A stretch of DNA of 64,000 nt from Deinococcus radiophilus (lineage in GTDB: Bacteria; Deinococcota; Deinococci; Deinococcales; Deinococcaceae), in contig NZ_CP086381.1 in assembly GCF_020889625.1 (NCBI RefSeq), positions 229,587-293,586 on the forward strand. The letters run 5' to 3'. This document shows, piece after piece, positions 28,069 through 37,418 of the stretch (its first letter is position 1; the number at the start of each line of letters is the position of its first letter). The position numbers and the translations under genes were made by a program. The notes below the pieces were generated by a model. The model was given only the letters and a program-made list of their open reading frames with translations. It was not told where the DNA came from and ran no database searches.

Positions 28069-29211
28069 TTGACCGTACAATTCTCCGACGTGATCGTCAT
28101 CGGCGGCGGCATCATCGGAGCCGCCTGCGCTTTTCGCCTGAGTGAAGCAGGCCTCCGGGTCACCGTGCTGGACCGGGGGGCGGCACCGGGACGTGGATCG
28201 TCGGGGCGCAGCGGCGCGGGCGTGCGGGTGCAGTTCTCTGAAGAGGTGAACGTGCGCCTTTCCTGGGAGAGCATTCAGGAATACCAGCGCTTTCCCGAGC
28301 TGTATGGCCGGGAAAGCGGTTATGTCCAGAACGGTTATCTCTTTCTGGTGCCTGAAGCTGCCTGGGAAGCGCATGAGCAGGGCGTAGCGGTGCAGCGTGC
28401 CGTGGGTGCGCCCGTTGAGGTGGTCACACCGCAAGAAGGTGCGCGTTACGTCCCGTATCTGCTGGGCGGCATCTACCGCTGTACCTATGGCCCGCAGGAC
28501 GGCTACATTGACCCGCTGCTCACGCTGAACGCCTACACCGACATGGCATTAGGGCGCGGCGCTGAGTTGCACCGACAAGCCGAAGTGACCCATATCGAAG
28601 CGGTAGGGGAGGGCTGGACGGTGTATTCCAGCCAGGGTGATTTCAGCGCTCCTCTGATCGTGAATGCATCGGGCGCCTGGAGCGGGGCGGTGGCGGCGCT
28701 GGCCGGGCTGGACGTGCCGGTGCGCCCGCGCCGCCGCAGCGTGTACCGCACCAAAACCGGCAACGGTCAACCGAGCTATCCGCTGACGGTGGATGTGGCC
28801 AGCAACTTGTGGCTGCGTGGGCACAACGATACCGTCATTTTCACCGTCTCCAACCCCTATCAGCCGGACGGTCTCGAAGAGGGCATCGACTGGCCCTGGC
28901 TGACCCATGTGCGCGAGGTCGCACGGGACCGCTTTCCCTGGCTGGCTGAGCTGGAAGTGGACCGTTCGTACTCGTTCTGGGGCTACTACGAGATGACCCC
29001 CGACGGCAGCCCGATTCTGGGCCGCATGGCCGAGGCACCAGGCTGGATCAATGCCTGTGGCTTCTCCGGTCATGGGGTGCAGCAGGCGGCGGCAGTGGGC
29101 CGGATCGTGGCGGCGTTCGCGCAGGACCAGGAGCCGTTTATTGATGTGAGCAGCTTGCGCCTGGAGCGCTTCGGGCAGGGTGCCGCGACAGCGGAGCGGC
29201 ACATTGTTTAA
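28069..29211 (+). CDS. FAD-dependent oxidoreductase, DAO family (AmaA-like amine/pipecolate oxidase candidate)
   Basis: 380 residues from TTG 28069, chosen because GGGAGG lies 6 bases upstream and the next residues are FSDVIVIGGGIIGAACAFRL, the FAD-binding Rossmann start. GRSGAGVRVQF, GGIYRCTYGPQDGYIDP, IVNASGAWSG and WGYYEMTPDGSPILGRM are DAO-family blocks (glycine oxidase, sarcosine oxidase, L-pipecolate oxidase AmaA). It leads an operon with a 2-oxoadipate dioxygenase-like gene and an aldehyde dehydrogenase. In Pseudomonas putida these three steps belong to lysine breakdown through pipecolate and 2-aminoadipate, so an AmaA role is inferred from context and not from residues. Confidence 0.88.
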   Translation: MTVQFSDVIVIGGGIIGAACAFRLSEAGLRVTVLDRGAAPGRGSSGRSGAGVRVQFSEEVNVRLSWESIQEYQRFPELYGRESGYVQNGYLFLVPEAAWEAHEQGVAVQRAVGAPVEVVTPQEGARYVPYLLGGIYRCTYGPQDGYIDPLLTLNAYTDMALGRGAELHRQAEVTHIEAVGEGWTVYSSQGDFSAPLIVNASGAWSGAVAALAGLDVPVRPRRRSVYRTKTGNGQPSYPLTVDVASNLWLRGHNDTVIFTVSNPYQPDGLEEGIDWPWLTHVREVARDRFPWLAELEVDRSYSFWGYYEMTPDGSPILGRMAEAPGWINACGFSGHGVQQAAAVGRIVAAFAQDQEPFIDVSSLRLERFGQGAATAERHIV

Positions 29212-29245
29212 GTCAAACCCTATGCAGAGTATAAGGAGCACTGAA

Positions 29246-30166
29246 ATGACTGACCGCAGAGAAACCCTGAACTACGTCCTAAGCGGCCTAATGCGCCGTT
29301 ACCAGGAGCGGGTGCCGGACGTGCAAAGCGTTATAGACGATATGGTCAAGGGTGGCCTGATCGGGCAGGCTGAGGACATTGAGAACGATCACATCGCTTT
29401 TCGCACCATGGGCGTACCGCAGCTGGGCATTCAGAGCTTCGAGAAAATTTTCCTGCACTACGGCTACCAGCGCCGCGAGCCTTACGATTTCGCGGCCAAG
29501 AAGCTGAACGCCTACTGGTACTCGCCGCCCGACCCACTGCCCGGCCAGCCGAACTTTCCGCGCATTTTCGTTTCCGAGCTGCGGGTGGGCGATCTCAGCG
29601 AGGAAGCGCAGCGCATCATCACCAGCTATACCGATGAAGTGCCGAGTGATCCGGTAGACGACCTGAACCTGGACGACGGTGTGCAGGTGGATGAATTCCT
29701 TCACCGGGCACTGTGGCGGTTGCCGAGCTGGGAAGATTACCAGCGGCTTCAGGAGGAGTCCGAGTATGCCGCCTGGGTCATCTACAACCGCTATTACCTC
29801 AATCACTTTACGGTCAGCGTGCATAACCTGCCGGAAGGCTACGACACCATTGAGCAGTTCAACGCCTTTCTGGAGGGTCATGGCTACACCCTCAACTCCA
29901 GCGGCGGTAAGGCCAAGACCAGCCCCGACGGCCTGCTGATTCAGAGCAGCACGGTGGCAGAAATGATTGACGCCGAGTTTGCAGGTGGACACCTGGAGCG
30001 CATCAGCGGCAGCTATGTGGAGTTTGCGGAGCGCCGCCCGCTACCGGAGTTTGCCGACCTGCCCAAAAACGAGCTGACCCGCGATAAGCGCCGTGAAGGT
30101 TTTGAGGCGGGCAACGCGGACAAGATTTTTGAGAGCACCTATTCCAGTCAGACCGCCGGGCGCTAA
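29246..30166 (+). CDS. DUF1338 family protein, 2-oxoadipate dioxygenase/decarboxylase-like (HglS/YdcJ)
   Basis: 306 residues from ATG 29246, with AAGGAG 7 bases upstream. The family's metal site can be placed: His49 in NDHIAFRT, His187 in YLNHFTVS and Glu259 in YVEFAERR. Non-heme iron enzymes of this family (HglS) convert 2-oxoadipate to D-2-hydroxyglutarate with loss of CO2, a step of D-lysine catabolism. It is the second gene of the operon, with 34 bases before and 57 bases after, between a DAO oxidase and an aldehyde dehydrogenase. Function is inferred from family and metal residues and supported by context. Confidence 0.88.
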   Translation: MTDRRETLNYVLSGLMRRYQERVPDVQSVIDDMVKGGLIGQAEDIENDHIAFRTMGVPQLGIQSFEKIFLHYGYQRREPYDFAAKKLNAYWYSPPDPLPGQPNFPRIFVSELRVGDLSEEAQRIITSYTDEVPSDPVDDLNLDDGVQVDEFLHRALWRLPSWEDYQRLQEESEYAAWVIYNRYYLNHFTVSVHNLPEGYDTIEQFNAFLEGHGYTLNSSGGKAKTSPDGLLIQSSTVAEMIDAEFAGGHLERISGSYVEFAERRPLPEFADLPKNELTRDKRREGFEAGNADKIFESTYSSQTAGR

Positions 30167-30223
30167 AGCGCTGCCGTCCACTGAGCCAAACGAACAAAGC
30201 TACAGCTCACCGAGGAGGAACCC

Positions 30224-31837
30224 ATGACCCCCACCCAACCCAATTCCCGCCCCCAAAGCTACGGCCACCTGATCGGTGGCGAAGAGGTCCGCAGTGATCA
30301 GACTTTTCTCAGCCGTTCCAGTGGACGACTGAGCGACGTGCTTGGCGAGTTCCCCGAAGCGACCAAGGACGACGTGCGCCGGGCCTGTCAGGCGGCGCGG
30401 GAGGCCTTCCCACGCTGGCGGCGCACGCCGGCCCCGGTGCGCGGCGAGATTATCGGGAACATCGGCCGGGCGATTGCCCGCGAGAAGGAAACCCTCAGCC
30501 GCCTGCTCAGCCGCGAGATGGGCAAGACGCTGAAAGAAGCGCGCGGCGACGTACAGGAAGCAGTAGATACCTGCGCCTTTTTCCAATCGGAAGGCCGGCG
30601 CCTCTACGGGCAGACCGTGCCCAGCGAGATGCCCAACAAGGAACTGAAAACCTACCGCCGCCCGCTGGGCGTGGTGGGTATGGTCACGGCGGGTAACTTC
30701 CCGGTGGCCGTGCCCAGCTGGAAGATCATTCCTGCGCTGCTGACGGGCAATACGGTGGTCTGGAAGCCCAGCGAGGACGCGCCGCTGACCTCTTACGCTT
30801 TTGCGCGGCTGCTGGAAGAAGCGGGCGTACCAGACGGTGTACTGAACGTGGTCTTCGGCGGCGGCAAGGACGCGGCAGGGCAGTTCATCGTAGAAATGCT
30901 GGATGAAGGCCTGGTGGACAAGATCGCCTTTACCGGGTCCACCCAGGTGGGCCGCTGGATCGGGGAGGTGTCGGGGCGCAACCTCAGCACGCCTTCACTG
31001 GAACTGGGGGGCAAGAACCCGCTGGTGGTGATGCGCGATGCCGATCTCGACAACGCCGTGCAGGGCGCACTGTGGGCCGCCTACGGCACGGGGGGGCAGC
31101 GCTGCACCAGTGCCGGCAACATCATCGTGGACGCCCCTGTCTACGAGGAGTTCCGCGACAAACTGCTGGCCGCCATGCAGGAGATAAAAATCGGCAACCC
31201 CACCGAACATGACGGCGTGCTGTACGGTCCCTTCATCAATGAGCGCTTTTTCCGGTCCTGGGAGCAGCACTACGCCTGGGGCGAGGAGGACGGCGCGACG
31301 CTCCTGTACGGCGCGGGGCGCATCACGCCTGAGAACAAACCCAGCGGCTTTCAGGGCGATCCCGACGCGGCCTTTTACGGTTGGCCGACCCTCTGGGAAG
31401 GAGTGAAGCCGGGTATGCGTCTCTTCCAGAACGAGGTCTTCGGCCCCACGGTGAACCTGGTGCGGGTGGATGGCTTCGACGAAGCCATGGCCGCCGCCAA
31501 CGCGGTGGACTACGGCCTGTCCAGCGCCATCTACACCAACGACCGCACCTGGGCCAACCGCTTTCAGGAAGAAATTGAGGCGGGCATGACCTCTATCAAC
31601 AATTCCACCACTGGGGCTGAGGCGCACATGCCCTTCGGCGGGATCAAGGGCAGCGGCAACGGCGCGCGCGAAAGTGGCGTGTGGGTGCTGGACAGCTACA
31701 CCTACTGGCACGGTGTGAACGATGATGTGAGTGGGCGGCTACAACTGGCCCAGATGGACACCGAGTACGCCCAGCCGCGTGAGGCCTTTAAGGTGGGGGG
31801 CCTGATGCTAGAAGCGCAGGAAGTAGAAGGAGTCTGA
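30224..31837 (+). CDS. NAD(P)-dependent aldehyde dehydrogenase (aminoadipate-semialdehyde type candidate)
   Basis: 537 residues. GMVTAGNFPVAVPSWKIIPAL is the substrate/cofactor strand, KPSEDAP the NAD lysine, FTGSTQVGRWIG the nucleotide loop, LELGGKNPLVV the general-base Glu and GTGGQRCTSAG the catalytic Cys. The GGQRCTS context is typical of the ALDH7-like group (antiquitin, AmaB), which oxidises 2-aminoadipate semialdehyde or its cyclic form. A strong GAGGAGG ribosome site precedes ATG 30224. It completes the oxidase-dioxygenase-dehydrogenase operon. Succinate- or other semialdehydes remain possible substrates. Confidence 0.9.
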   Translation: MTPTQPNSRPQSYGHLIGGEEVRSDQTFLSRSSGRLSDVLGEFPEATKDDVRRACQAAREAFPRWRRTPAPVRGEIIGNIGRAIAREKETLSRLLSREMGKTLKEARGDVQEAVDTCAFFQSEGRRLYGQTVPSEMPNKELKTYRRPLGVVGMVTAGNFPVAVPSWKIIPALLTGNTVVWKPSEDAPLTSYAFARLLEEAGVPDGVLNVVFGGGKDAAGQFIVEMLDEGLVDKIAFTGSTQVGRWIGEVSGRNLSTPSLELGGKNPLVVMRDADLDNAVQGALWAAYGTGGQRCTSAGNIIVDAPVYEEFRDKLLAAMQEIKIGNPTEHDGVLYGPFINERFFRSWEQHYAWGEEDGATLLYGAGRITPENKPSGFQGDPDAAFYGWPTLWEGVKPGMRLFQNEVFGPTVNLVRVDGFDEAMAAANAVDYGLSSAIYTNDRTWANRFQEEIEAGMTSINNSTTGAEAHMPFGGIKGSGNGARESGVWVLDSYTYWHGVNDDVSGRLQLAQMDTEYAQPREAFKVGGLMLEAQEVEGV

Positions 31838-31910
31838 CAGGGTGCTGATTTAGAGGAAGGCTAAGCGTGGTCTCAGCCAGCTCCCCTGACTGGGAACGCT
31901 GGGGCCAGGC

Positions 31911-33008
31911 TCACTCCATCGCGCCGCAGTTGTCCTTGAACACCACACTGCGGTTGCGGCCAGTTTGCTTGGCCTGATACAGGGCCTGGTCGGCCTGAGC
32001 GACGGTCTGTGCAGGGGGCTGAGCGGCAACGTGCCACGCGGCCCCGATGGATACGTTGACATTCAGGTCAAGGGTCTGTCCCTCAGCGGGGATGCTCAGC
32101 GGTTGCCTATCAATCTGCTGGCGCAGTCGTTCAGCAATGGGTAGGGCACAGCCAGCCTTGGGCGAGCGCAGCAGCAGGACGAACTCCTCGCCGCCGTAGC
32201 GGTAGGCCCGGTCCGCTGGCCGCAGGCTGCCGCTGAGCAGTCGGCCCATCTCCGCCAACACCTTGTCCCCGACTAGGTGGCCGTAAGTGTCGTTGATATG
32301 CTTGAAATGGTCGATGTCCACCATCATGACCAGATCGCCGGGAGTGATGGAGGGCAGGTCGGTATCGAACTGGCGGCGGTTATGCAGGCCAGAGAGTTTG
32401 TCCTGGTAAGCCTGCTGCTGGAACAGTGCATTGAGCCGCAAGAGTTTCAGACGGTCTGTCAGAATCACCAGGGTCACCATAAATCCACTTACGTTCAGCA
32501 GCAGCAGCGGCAGGTAGCTCTGCGCCAGAATCTGGAGGCCGCCCGGCAGCAGCCCCAGTGGCAGGCCGTTGGGGAGCAGCATCAGGGTGGCCAGTGCGGT
32601 GCGTTCCCGCCAGGTGACGCCCTCCCGCATGAACCGCTCGCGCAGCAGCCAGACCACCAACAGGATGAGCAAAATACTGCTTCCCGCAGGGATCACCCCA
32701 GGCCCGCCCATCCAAAGGCGGTAGGCCAGCATGGGAATGGCTGCCAGCAGGGCACTAGGCAAGCCAAACACCAGGGCCACAAAGATCAGCGGAATAGACC
32801 GCATGTCAATGATGATTCCCGGCGCAATCTGTGCCGGGAAGAGAATCAGAACCAGGGAAATGGCTGCTCCCAGCAGGATGGACTGTGCCTGAAAGATGCG
32901 GGTATGTGGCAAAGGCCAGGCCCGGAAGGTCAAACTGAACAGGTAGGTGAGGGCCGTCAGCAAAGCAAAGTTGATCAGAAGCTGTTGCAACATGGCGGGC
33001 GCGGTCAT
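31911..33008 (-). CDS. Diguanylate cyclase (GGDEF) with 5TM-LYT-like membrane sensor
   Basis: 365 residues. The first 195 hold five or six membrane helices with the pattern of the 5TMR-5TM-LYT sensor (LLGAAISLVLILFPAQIAPGIIIDMRSIPL, FGLPSALLAAIPMLAYRLWMGG). A GGDEF domain follows: DKLSGLHNRRQF, MMVDIDHFKHINDTYGHLVGD and an intact active site YGGEEFVLLL (GGEEF), with VSIGAAWH near the end, so it should make c-di-GMP from two GTP. No RxxD inhibitory site precedes GGEEF at five residues (LRPADRAYR is close but altered). The start is uncertain: GAGAGG touches the first ATG directly, so ATG 32993 is the alternative. Confidence 0.9.
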   Translation of the reverse strand: MTAPAMLQQLLINFALLTALTYLFSLTFRAWPLPHTRIFQAQSILLGAAISLVLILFPAQIAPGIIIDMRSIPLIFVALVFGLPSALLAAIPMLAYRLWMGGPGVIPAGSSILLILLVVWLLRERFMREGVTWRERTALATLMLLPNGLPLGLLPGGLQILAQSYLPLLLLNVSGFMVTLVILTDRLKLLRLNALFQQQAYQDKLSGLHNRRQFDTDLPSITPGDLVMMVDIDHFKHINDTYGHLVGDKVLAEMGRLLSGSLRPADRAYRYGGEEFVLLLRSPKAGCALPIAERLRQQIDRQPLSIPAEGQTLDLNVNVSIGAAWHVAAQPPAQTVAQADQALYQAKQTGRNRSVVFKDNCGAME

Positions 33009-33233
33009 CCTCTCTGAGGGAGCGAGAATAGGGGGGAGGGTGGATTCCTGGGGATCTGGCAGGTTCAGGCTGGGGGAGCAGTAAAGAGATTAAGTCCTCG
33101 CAGGCGGCGACTTTCACTATGCCAAATTGGCCGCTCAGCAGACATCGGATTTGTCTTAGGTCTGATGGCTTGCCACTCCTAAAGGCTGTTCCCCACGGGA
33201 GGGCACACACTTTAGCACCCGCCTTATGACCTA

Positions 33234-33268
33234 CAGCTGACAGCCGGGCGCGTACAATGTCAGCTGAC
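33234..33268 (+). promoter_or_regulatory. -10 box and repeated CAGCTGAC sites at the 5'-nucleotidase start
   Basis: TACAAT (33253-33258) is followed by the perfect palindrome GTCAGCTGAC (33259-33268) and then directly by ATG. The half CAGCTGAC occurs again at 33234-33241, 27 bases upstream. The spacing suits a leaderless promoter with a repressor site over the start; the regulator is unknown. Confidence 0.4.
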
Positions 33269-35233
33269 ATGAGAAAATTTAACCTAGCTGCCCTGTCTCT
33301 GACGGCTGGTCTTCTGGCCTCCTGCGCTCCGGTGCAAACGGCTCCGGCCCACCCTGAAGCGCCCTACCGCCTGCAACTGCTGCATTTCTCGGATGTGGAC
33401 GGTGGCCGTGACATCATCGGCAATGTGCCCCGCTTTTCGGCCCTGCTGAACACCTTCCGTGCCCAGCAGCCGGAGAACACCCTGGTCGTGAGCAGCGGTG
33501 ACAACTGGATTCCTGGCCCTGAATACAACGTGGCGGGCGACAGTGCGCTGGATGCGGTGCTGGGCAAGGCCGGCGCAGGCCGCGCCCACGTCGCTTGGCT
33601 GAACGCGCTGGGCGTGCAGGCCTCCGCAGTCGGCAACCACGACCTGGACATGGGTACCGCCGAATTCGCGGGCCTGCTGAGCCAGGGTGAGGGCTGGAAC
33701 GGGGCTGCGTTTCCTTACCTGTCCACCAACCTGGATTTTGCGCCGGATGAGGCCACCGCCAAGATCACCGGCAAGGACGGCCTAAGCGTTACAGAGCTGG
33801 CCGGAAAGGTGGCAGGTTACGCCACCGCAGAAGTGGGCGGCCAGACCATCGGCCTGATTGGAGCCAGCACCCCCAGCCTGGGGAGCATCACCAACGTGGG
33901 CAAAGTAGGCGTGGCACCAGCCAAGGCAGACGATCTGGACGCCCTGGCGGCGCTGATTCAGCAAGACGCCGACGCCCTGATGGCGCAGGGAGTGGACAAG
34001 ATCATCCTGCTGGCCCACATGCAGACCATCAACGTGGAGCAGGAGCTGGCGCCCCGGCTCCGGGGTGTGGACATCATCGTGGCCGGGGGCAGCAACACCA
34101 TCCTGGCCGATGACACCGACCGCCTGCGGACCGGGGACACTGCAAAAGGCGCCTATCCGCTGACCTTCGCGGGCAAAGACGGCGCACCTGTGCTGGTGGT
34201 CAACACTGAGGGCGACTATACCTACCTGGGCCGCCTGCTGGTGGACTTTGATGCCCAGGGCCGCGTGATTCCGGCCAGCGTAAATGCCAAGGAAAGCGGC
34301 GCCTACGCCACCGACGAGCAGGGCCTGCGCGACCTAGGAGTGAAGGTGGACGCCGCCAGCCCCGCAGTGGTCCGCGTGTCGGAGGGGCTGACCGGCGCCC
34401 TGAAGACCCGCGCCGGGAACATCGTGGGCTACACCAACGTGTACCTGAACGGTGAGCGCCGGGGCGTGCGCGGCCAGGAAACCAACCTGGGCAACCTCAG
34501 CGCCGACGCCAACCTGTTTTACGGACAGCAGGTGGACCCCAGCACGGCCATCAGCCTGAAAAACGGTGGCGGCATTCGCGGCCCCATCGGTCAGTGCATC
34601 GTGCCTCCGGGCAGCACGGCGGCCACCCCCGTCTGCTCGGCGCCGCAGGGGACGCCAGGCATCAGTGAGCGCGGCCAGGTGTCGCAGCTGGACCTGGAAT
34701 TGGCCTTCCGCTTCAATAACGCCCTAAGCTTGGTCACGGTGACCGGCACGCAGCTGGCGGCTTTGCTGGAGCACGGCGTAGCCAACGTGGAGAACGCGGC
34801 AGGACAGTTTCCGCAGGTGGGTGGCCTGAGCTTTGCGTACGACGCCAGCCGTCCCGCAGGTCAGCGCCTGACCGACATCGTGATTGATGACGCTAATGGT
34901 GCCGCTGCCGGTACGCAGCGTGTGGTGCTGATGCAGCAAGGTCAGCTGAATGCTGCCGCGGCTGCCCGCTCCTACCGCATGGTCACGCTGGGCTTCCTGG
35001 CAACTGGCGGCGACAGCTACCCCTTCCCCAAAGAAGGCACCGCTGAATTCGCGGCCCTAAAGCTGACCGACTTGCTGAGCGACAAGCGCAGCGGCGAGTT
35101 CACCTTTGCCGCCGATGGCAGCGAGCAAGACGCCCTGGCCGAGTACTTTGGCGCCCGCCACGGCAGCGCTGCTACGGCCTTTGGCGCAGCCGACACTCCC
35201 GCCGAAGCCGACACCCGTATCGTTCGCCGCTAA
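33269..35233 (+). CDS. Lipoprotein 5'-nucleotidase / 2',3'-cyclic phosphodiesterase family
   Basis: 654 residues from ATG 33269: signal peptide with lipobox (LTAGLLASC, Cys about 18), so a surface or outer-membrane lipoprotein. The metallophosphatase domain shows LLHFSDVDGG (normally H-D-H; the Asp is kept), SSGDNW, VGNHDLDMG, LLAHMQ and GGSNT, the expected two-metal ligands. The C-terminal 5'-nucleotidase substrate domain (NGGGIRG, LEHGVANVE, MVTLGFLATGGDSYP) completes the usual UshA/YfkN plan. It would release phosphate and nucleosides from extracellular nucleotides, useful after DNA degradation in a radiation-resistant genus, though that is inference. Closed by a terminator. Confidence 0.93.
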   Translation: MRKFNLAALSLTAGLLASCAPVQTAPAHPEAPYRLQLLHFSDVDGGRDIIGNVPRFSALLNTFRAQQPENTLVVSSGDNWIPGPEYNVAGDSALDAVLGKAGAGRAHVAWLNALGVQASAVGNHDLDMGTAEFAGLLSQGEGWNGAAFPYLSTNLDFAPDEATAKITGKDGLSVTELAGKVAGYATAEVGGQTIGLIGASTPSLGSITNVGKVGVAPAKADDLDALAALIQQDADALMAQGVDKIILLAHMQTINVEQELAPRLRGVDIIVAGGSNTILADDTDRLRTGDTAKGAYPLTFAGKDGAPVLVVNTEGDYTYLGRLLVDFDAQGRVIPASVNAKESGAYATDEQGLRDLGVKVDAASPAVVRVSEGLTGALKTRAGNIVGYTNVYLNGERRGVRGQETNLGNLSADANLFYGQQVDPSTAISLKNGGGIRGPIGQCIVPPGSTAATPVCSAPQGTPGISERGQVSQLDLELAFRFNNALSLVTVTGTQLAALLEHGVANVENAAGQFPQVGGLSFAYDASRPAGQRLTDIVIDDANGAAAGTQRVVLMQQGQLNAAAAARSYRMVTLGFLATGGDSYPFPKEGTAEFAALKLTDLLSDKRSGEFTFAADGSEQDALAEYFGARHGSAATAFGAADTPAEADTRIVRR

Positions 35234-35274
35234 CGCTCACGTGTGAGCGGCGTCTAAATCACGTCTCAACCCCA

Positions 35275-35317
35275 AATCCCCTGCCCGTTCCTGACGGCGG
35301 CGGGGGTTTTTTCTATA
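35275..35317 (+). terminator. Rho-independent terminator after the 5'-nucleotidase gene
   Basis: CCCCTGCC pairs with GGCGGGGG (one mismatch) across a loop and is followed by TTTTTT. The next gene's -10 box (TATAAC) begins right after the T run. Confidence 0.75.
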
Positions 35318-35326
35318 ACTGAAGGC

Positions 35327-36688
<1,362 letters not shown>

Positions 36689-36691
36689 GGG

Positions 36692-37297
36692 TTATGTCTG
36701 CCGGGTCACGGCGGCCAGCCCGCCCTCGATAAAGTCGTTCAGATGCCGCGAGAGCTGCGTGGTGTCCAGCTCTCCTTGACTCAGCTGCGCGTAGCTGAGT
36801 GCCCCCAGCAACTCCATCACGATGAGGGCCAGGTAGGGTTGCTCGGCAGCGTGGCGCTGGGCCCGGGGCAGCTCGGTAATGTTCAGCCGCTCTTGCACGG
36901 TCAGCAGGAATTCCTGGCGCTTCTGGCGGAACAGTGGGCCGCCGCCGGCATTCAGCAAGAGTAACAACTCGCGCTCCTGCAGCAGCGCCCCGAAGAGCGC
37001 CCTGAAACGCCCCGGCCCTTGCAGCAGGTAGGGCCGCAGCCGCTCTGGCAGCCCGTCCAGTTGCTGCTCCAGCAGGCCGCTGAGCATTTCCTCTGTCGAG
37101 GCGAAATAGCCGTAGATGGTGGGCCGTGATGTGCCTAGGGCCTGGGCCAGATCGGCCATCCTGACCCCCTCGAACCCGCGCTGGATAAACAGCTGCGCCG
37201 CCATGTCCAGAATCTGCTGGCGGCGGTCGTCGGCGCTGAGCCGTCTGGCAGAGTGGGCAGAGGAATGGTGGGGTGTCTTGGAAACGGCAGGGGCCAT
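36692..37297 (-). CDS. TetR-family transcriptional repressor
   Basis: 201 residues. RRQQILDMAAQLFIQRGFEGVRMADLAQALGTSRPTIYGYFASTEEML is a textbook TetR helix-turn-helix domain; the remainder is an all-helical ligand-binding and dimer domain. It diverges from a YhgE/Pip gene across a 120-base gap that holds a long inverted repeat overlapping both promoters, so it very likely represses that gene and itself. TAGATT ends 6 bases before ATG 37297, hence a probable leaderless message. The effector may be a compound acting on the membrane, by analogy with TetR-regulated transporters. Confidence 0.93.
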   Translation of the reverse strand: MAPAVSKTPHHSSAHSARRLSADDRRQQILDMAAQLFIQRGFEGVRMADLAQALGTSRPTIYGYFASTEEMLSGLLEQQLDGLPERLRPYLLQGPGRFRALFGALLQERELLLLLNAGGGPLFRQKRQEFLLTVQERLNITELPRAQRHAAEQPYLALIVMELLGALSYAQLSQGELDTTQLSRHLNDFIEGGLAAVTRQT

Positions 37298-37312
37298 AGG
37301 ATAAATCTAGCA

Positions 37313-37361
37313 CTCTCTTGACAAAACGTCACTTGACAAATTGTCAAGAGAGACAGATACT
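37313..37361. promoter_or_regulatory. TetR-type operator overlapping divergent promoters
   Basis: CTCTCTTGACAA (37313-37324) and its exact inverse TTGTCAAGAGAG (37341-37352) flank 16 bases, and a nested palindrome TTGACAA-A-TTGTCAA spans 37333-37347. The rightward promoter is TTGACA (37333-37338), 17 bases, GATACT (37356-37361), so its -35 box is inside the operator. On the other strand the repressor's own TAGATT box adjoins. Confidence 0.75.
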
Positions 37362-37418
37362 TCCAGCTAGAGAGGCTTATGCTGCTGCCGCAGGCCCAAG
37401 CTGCCCGAGGGAGATCCT

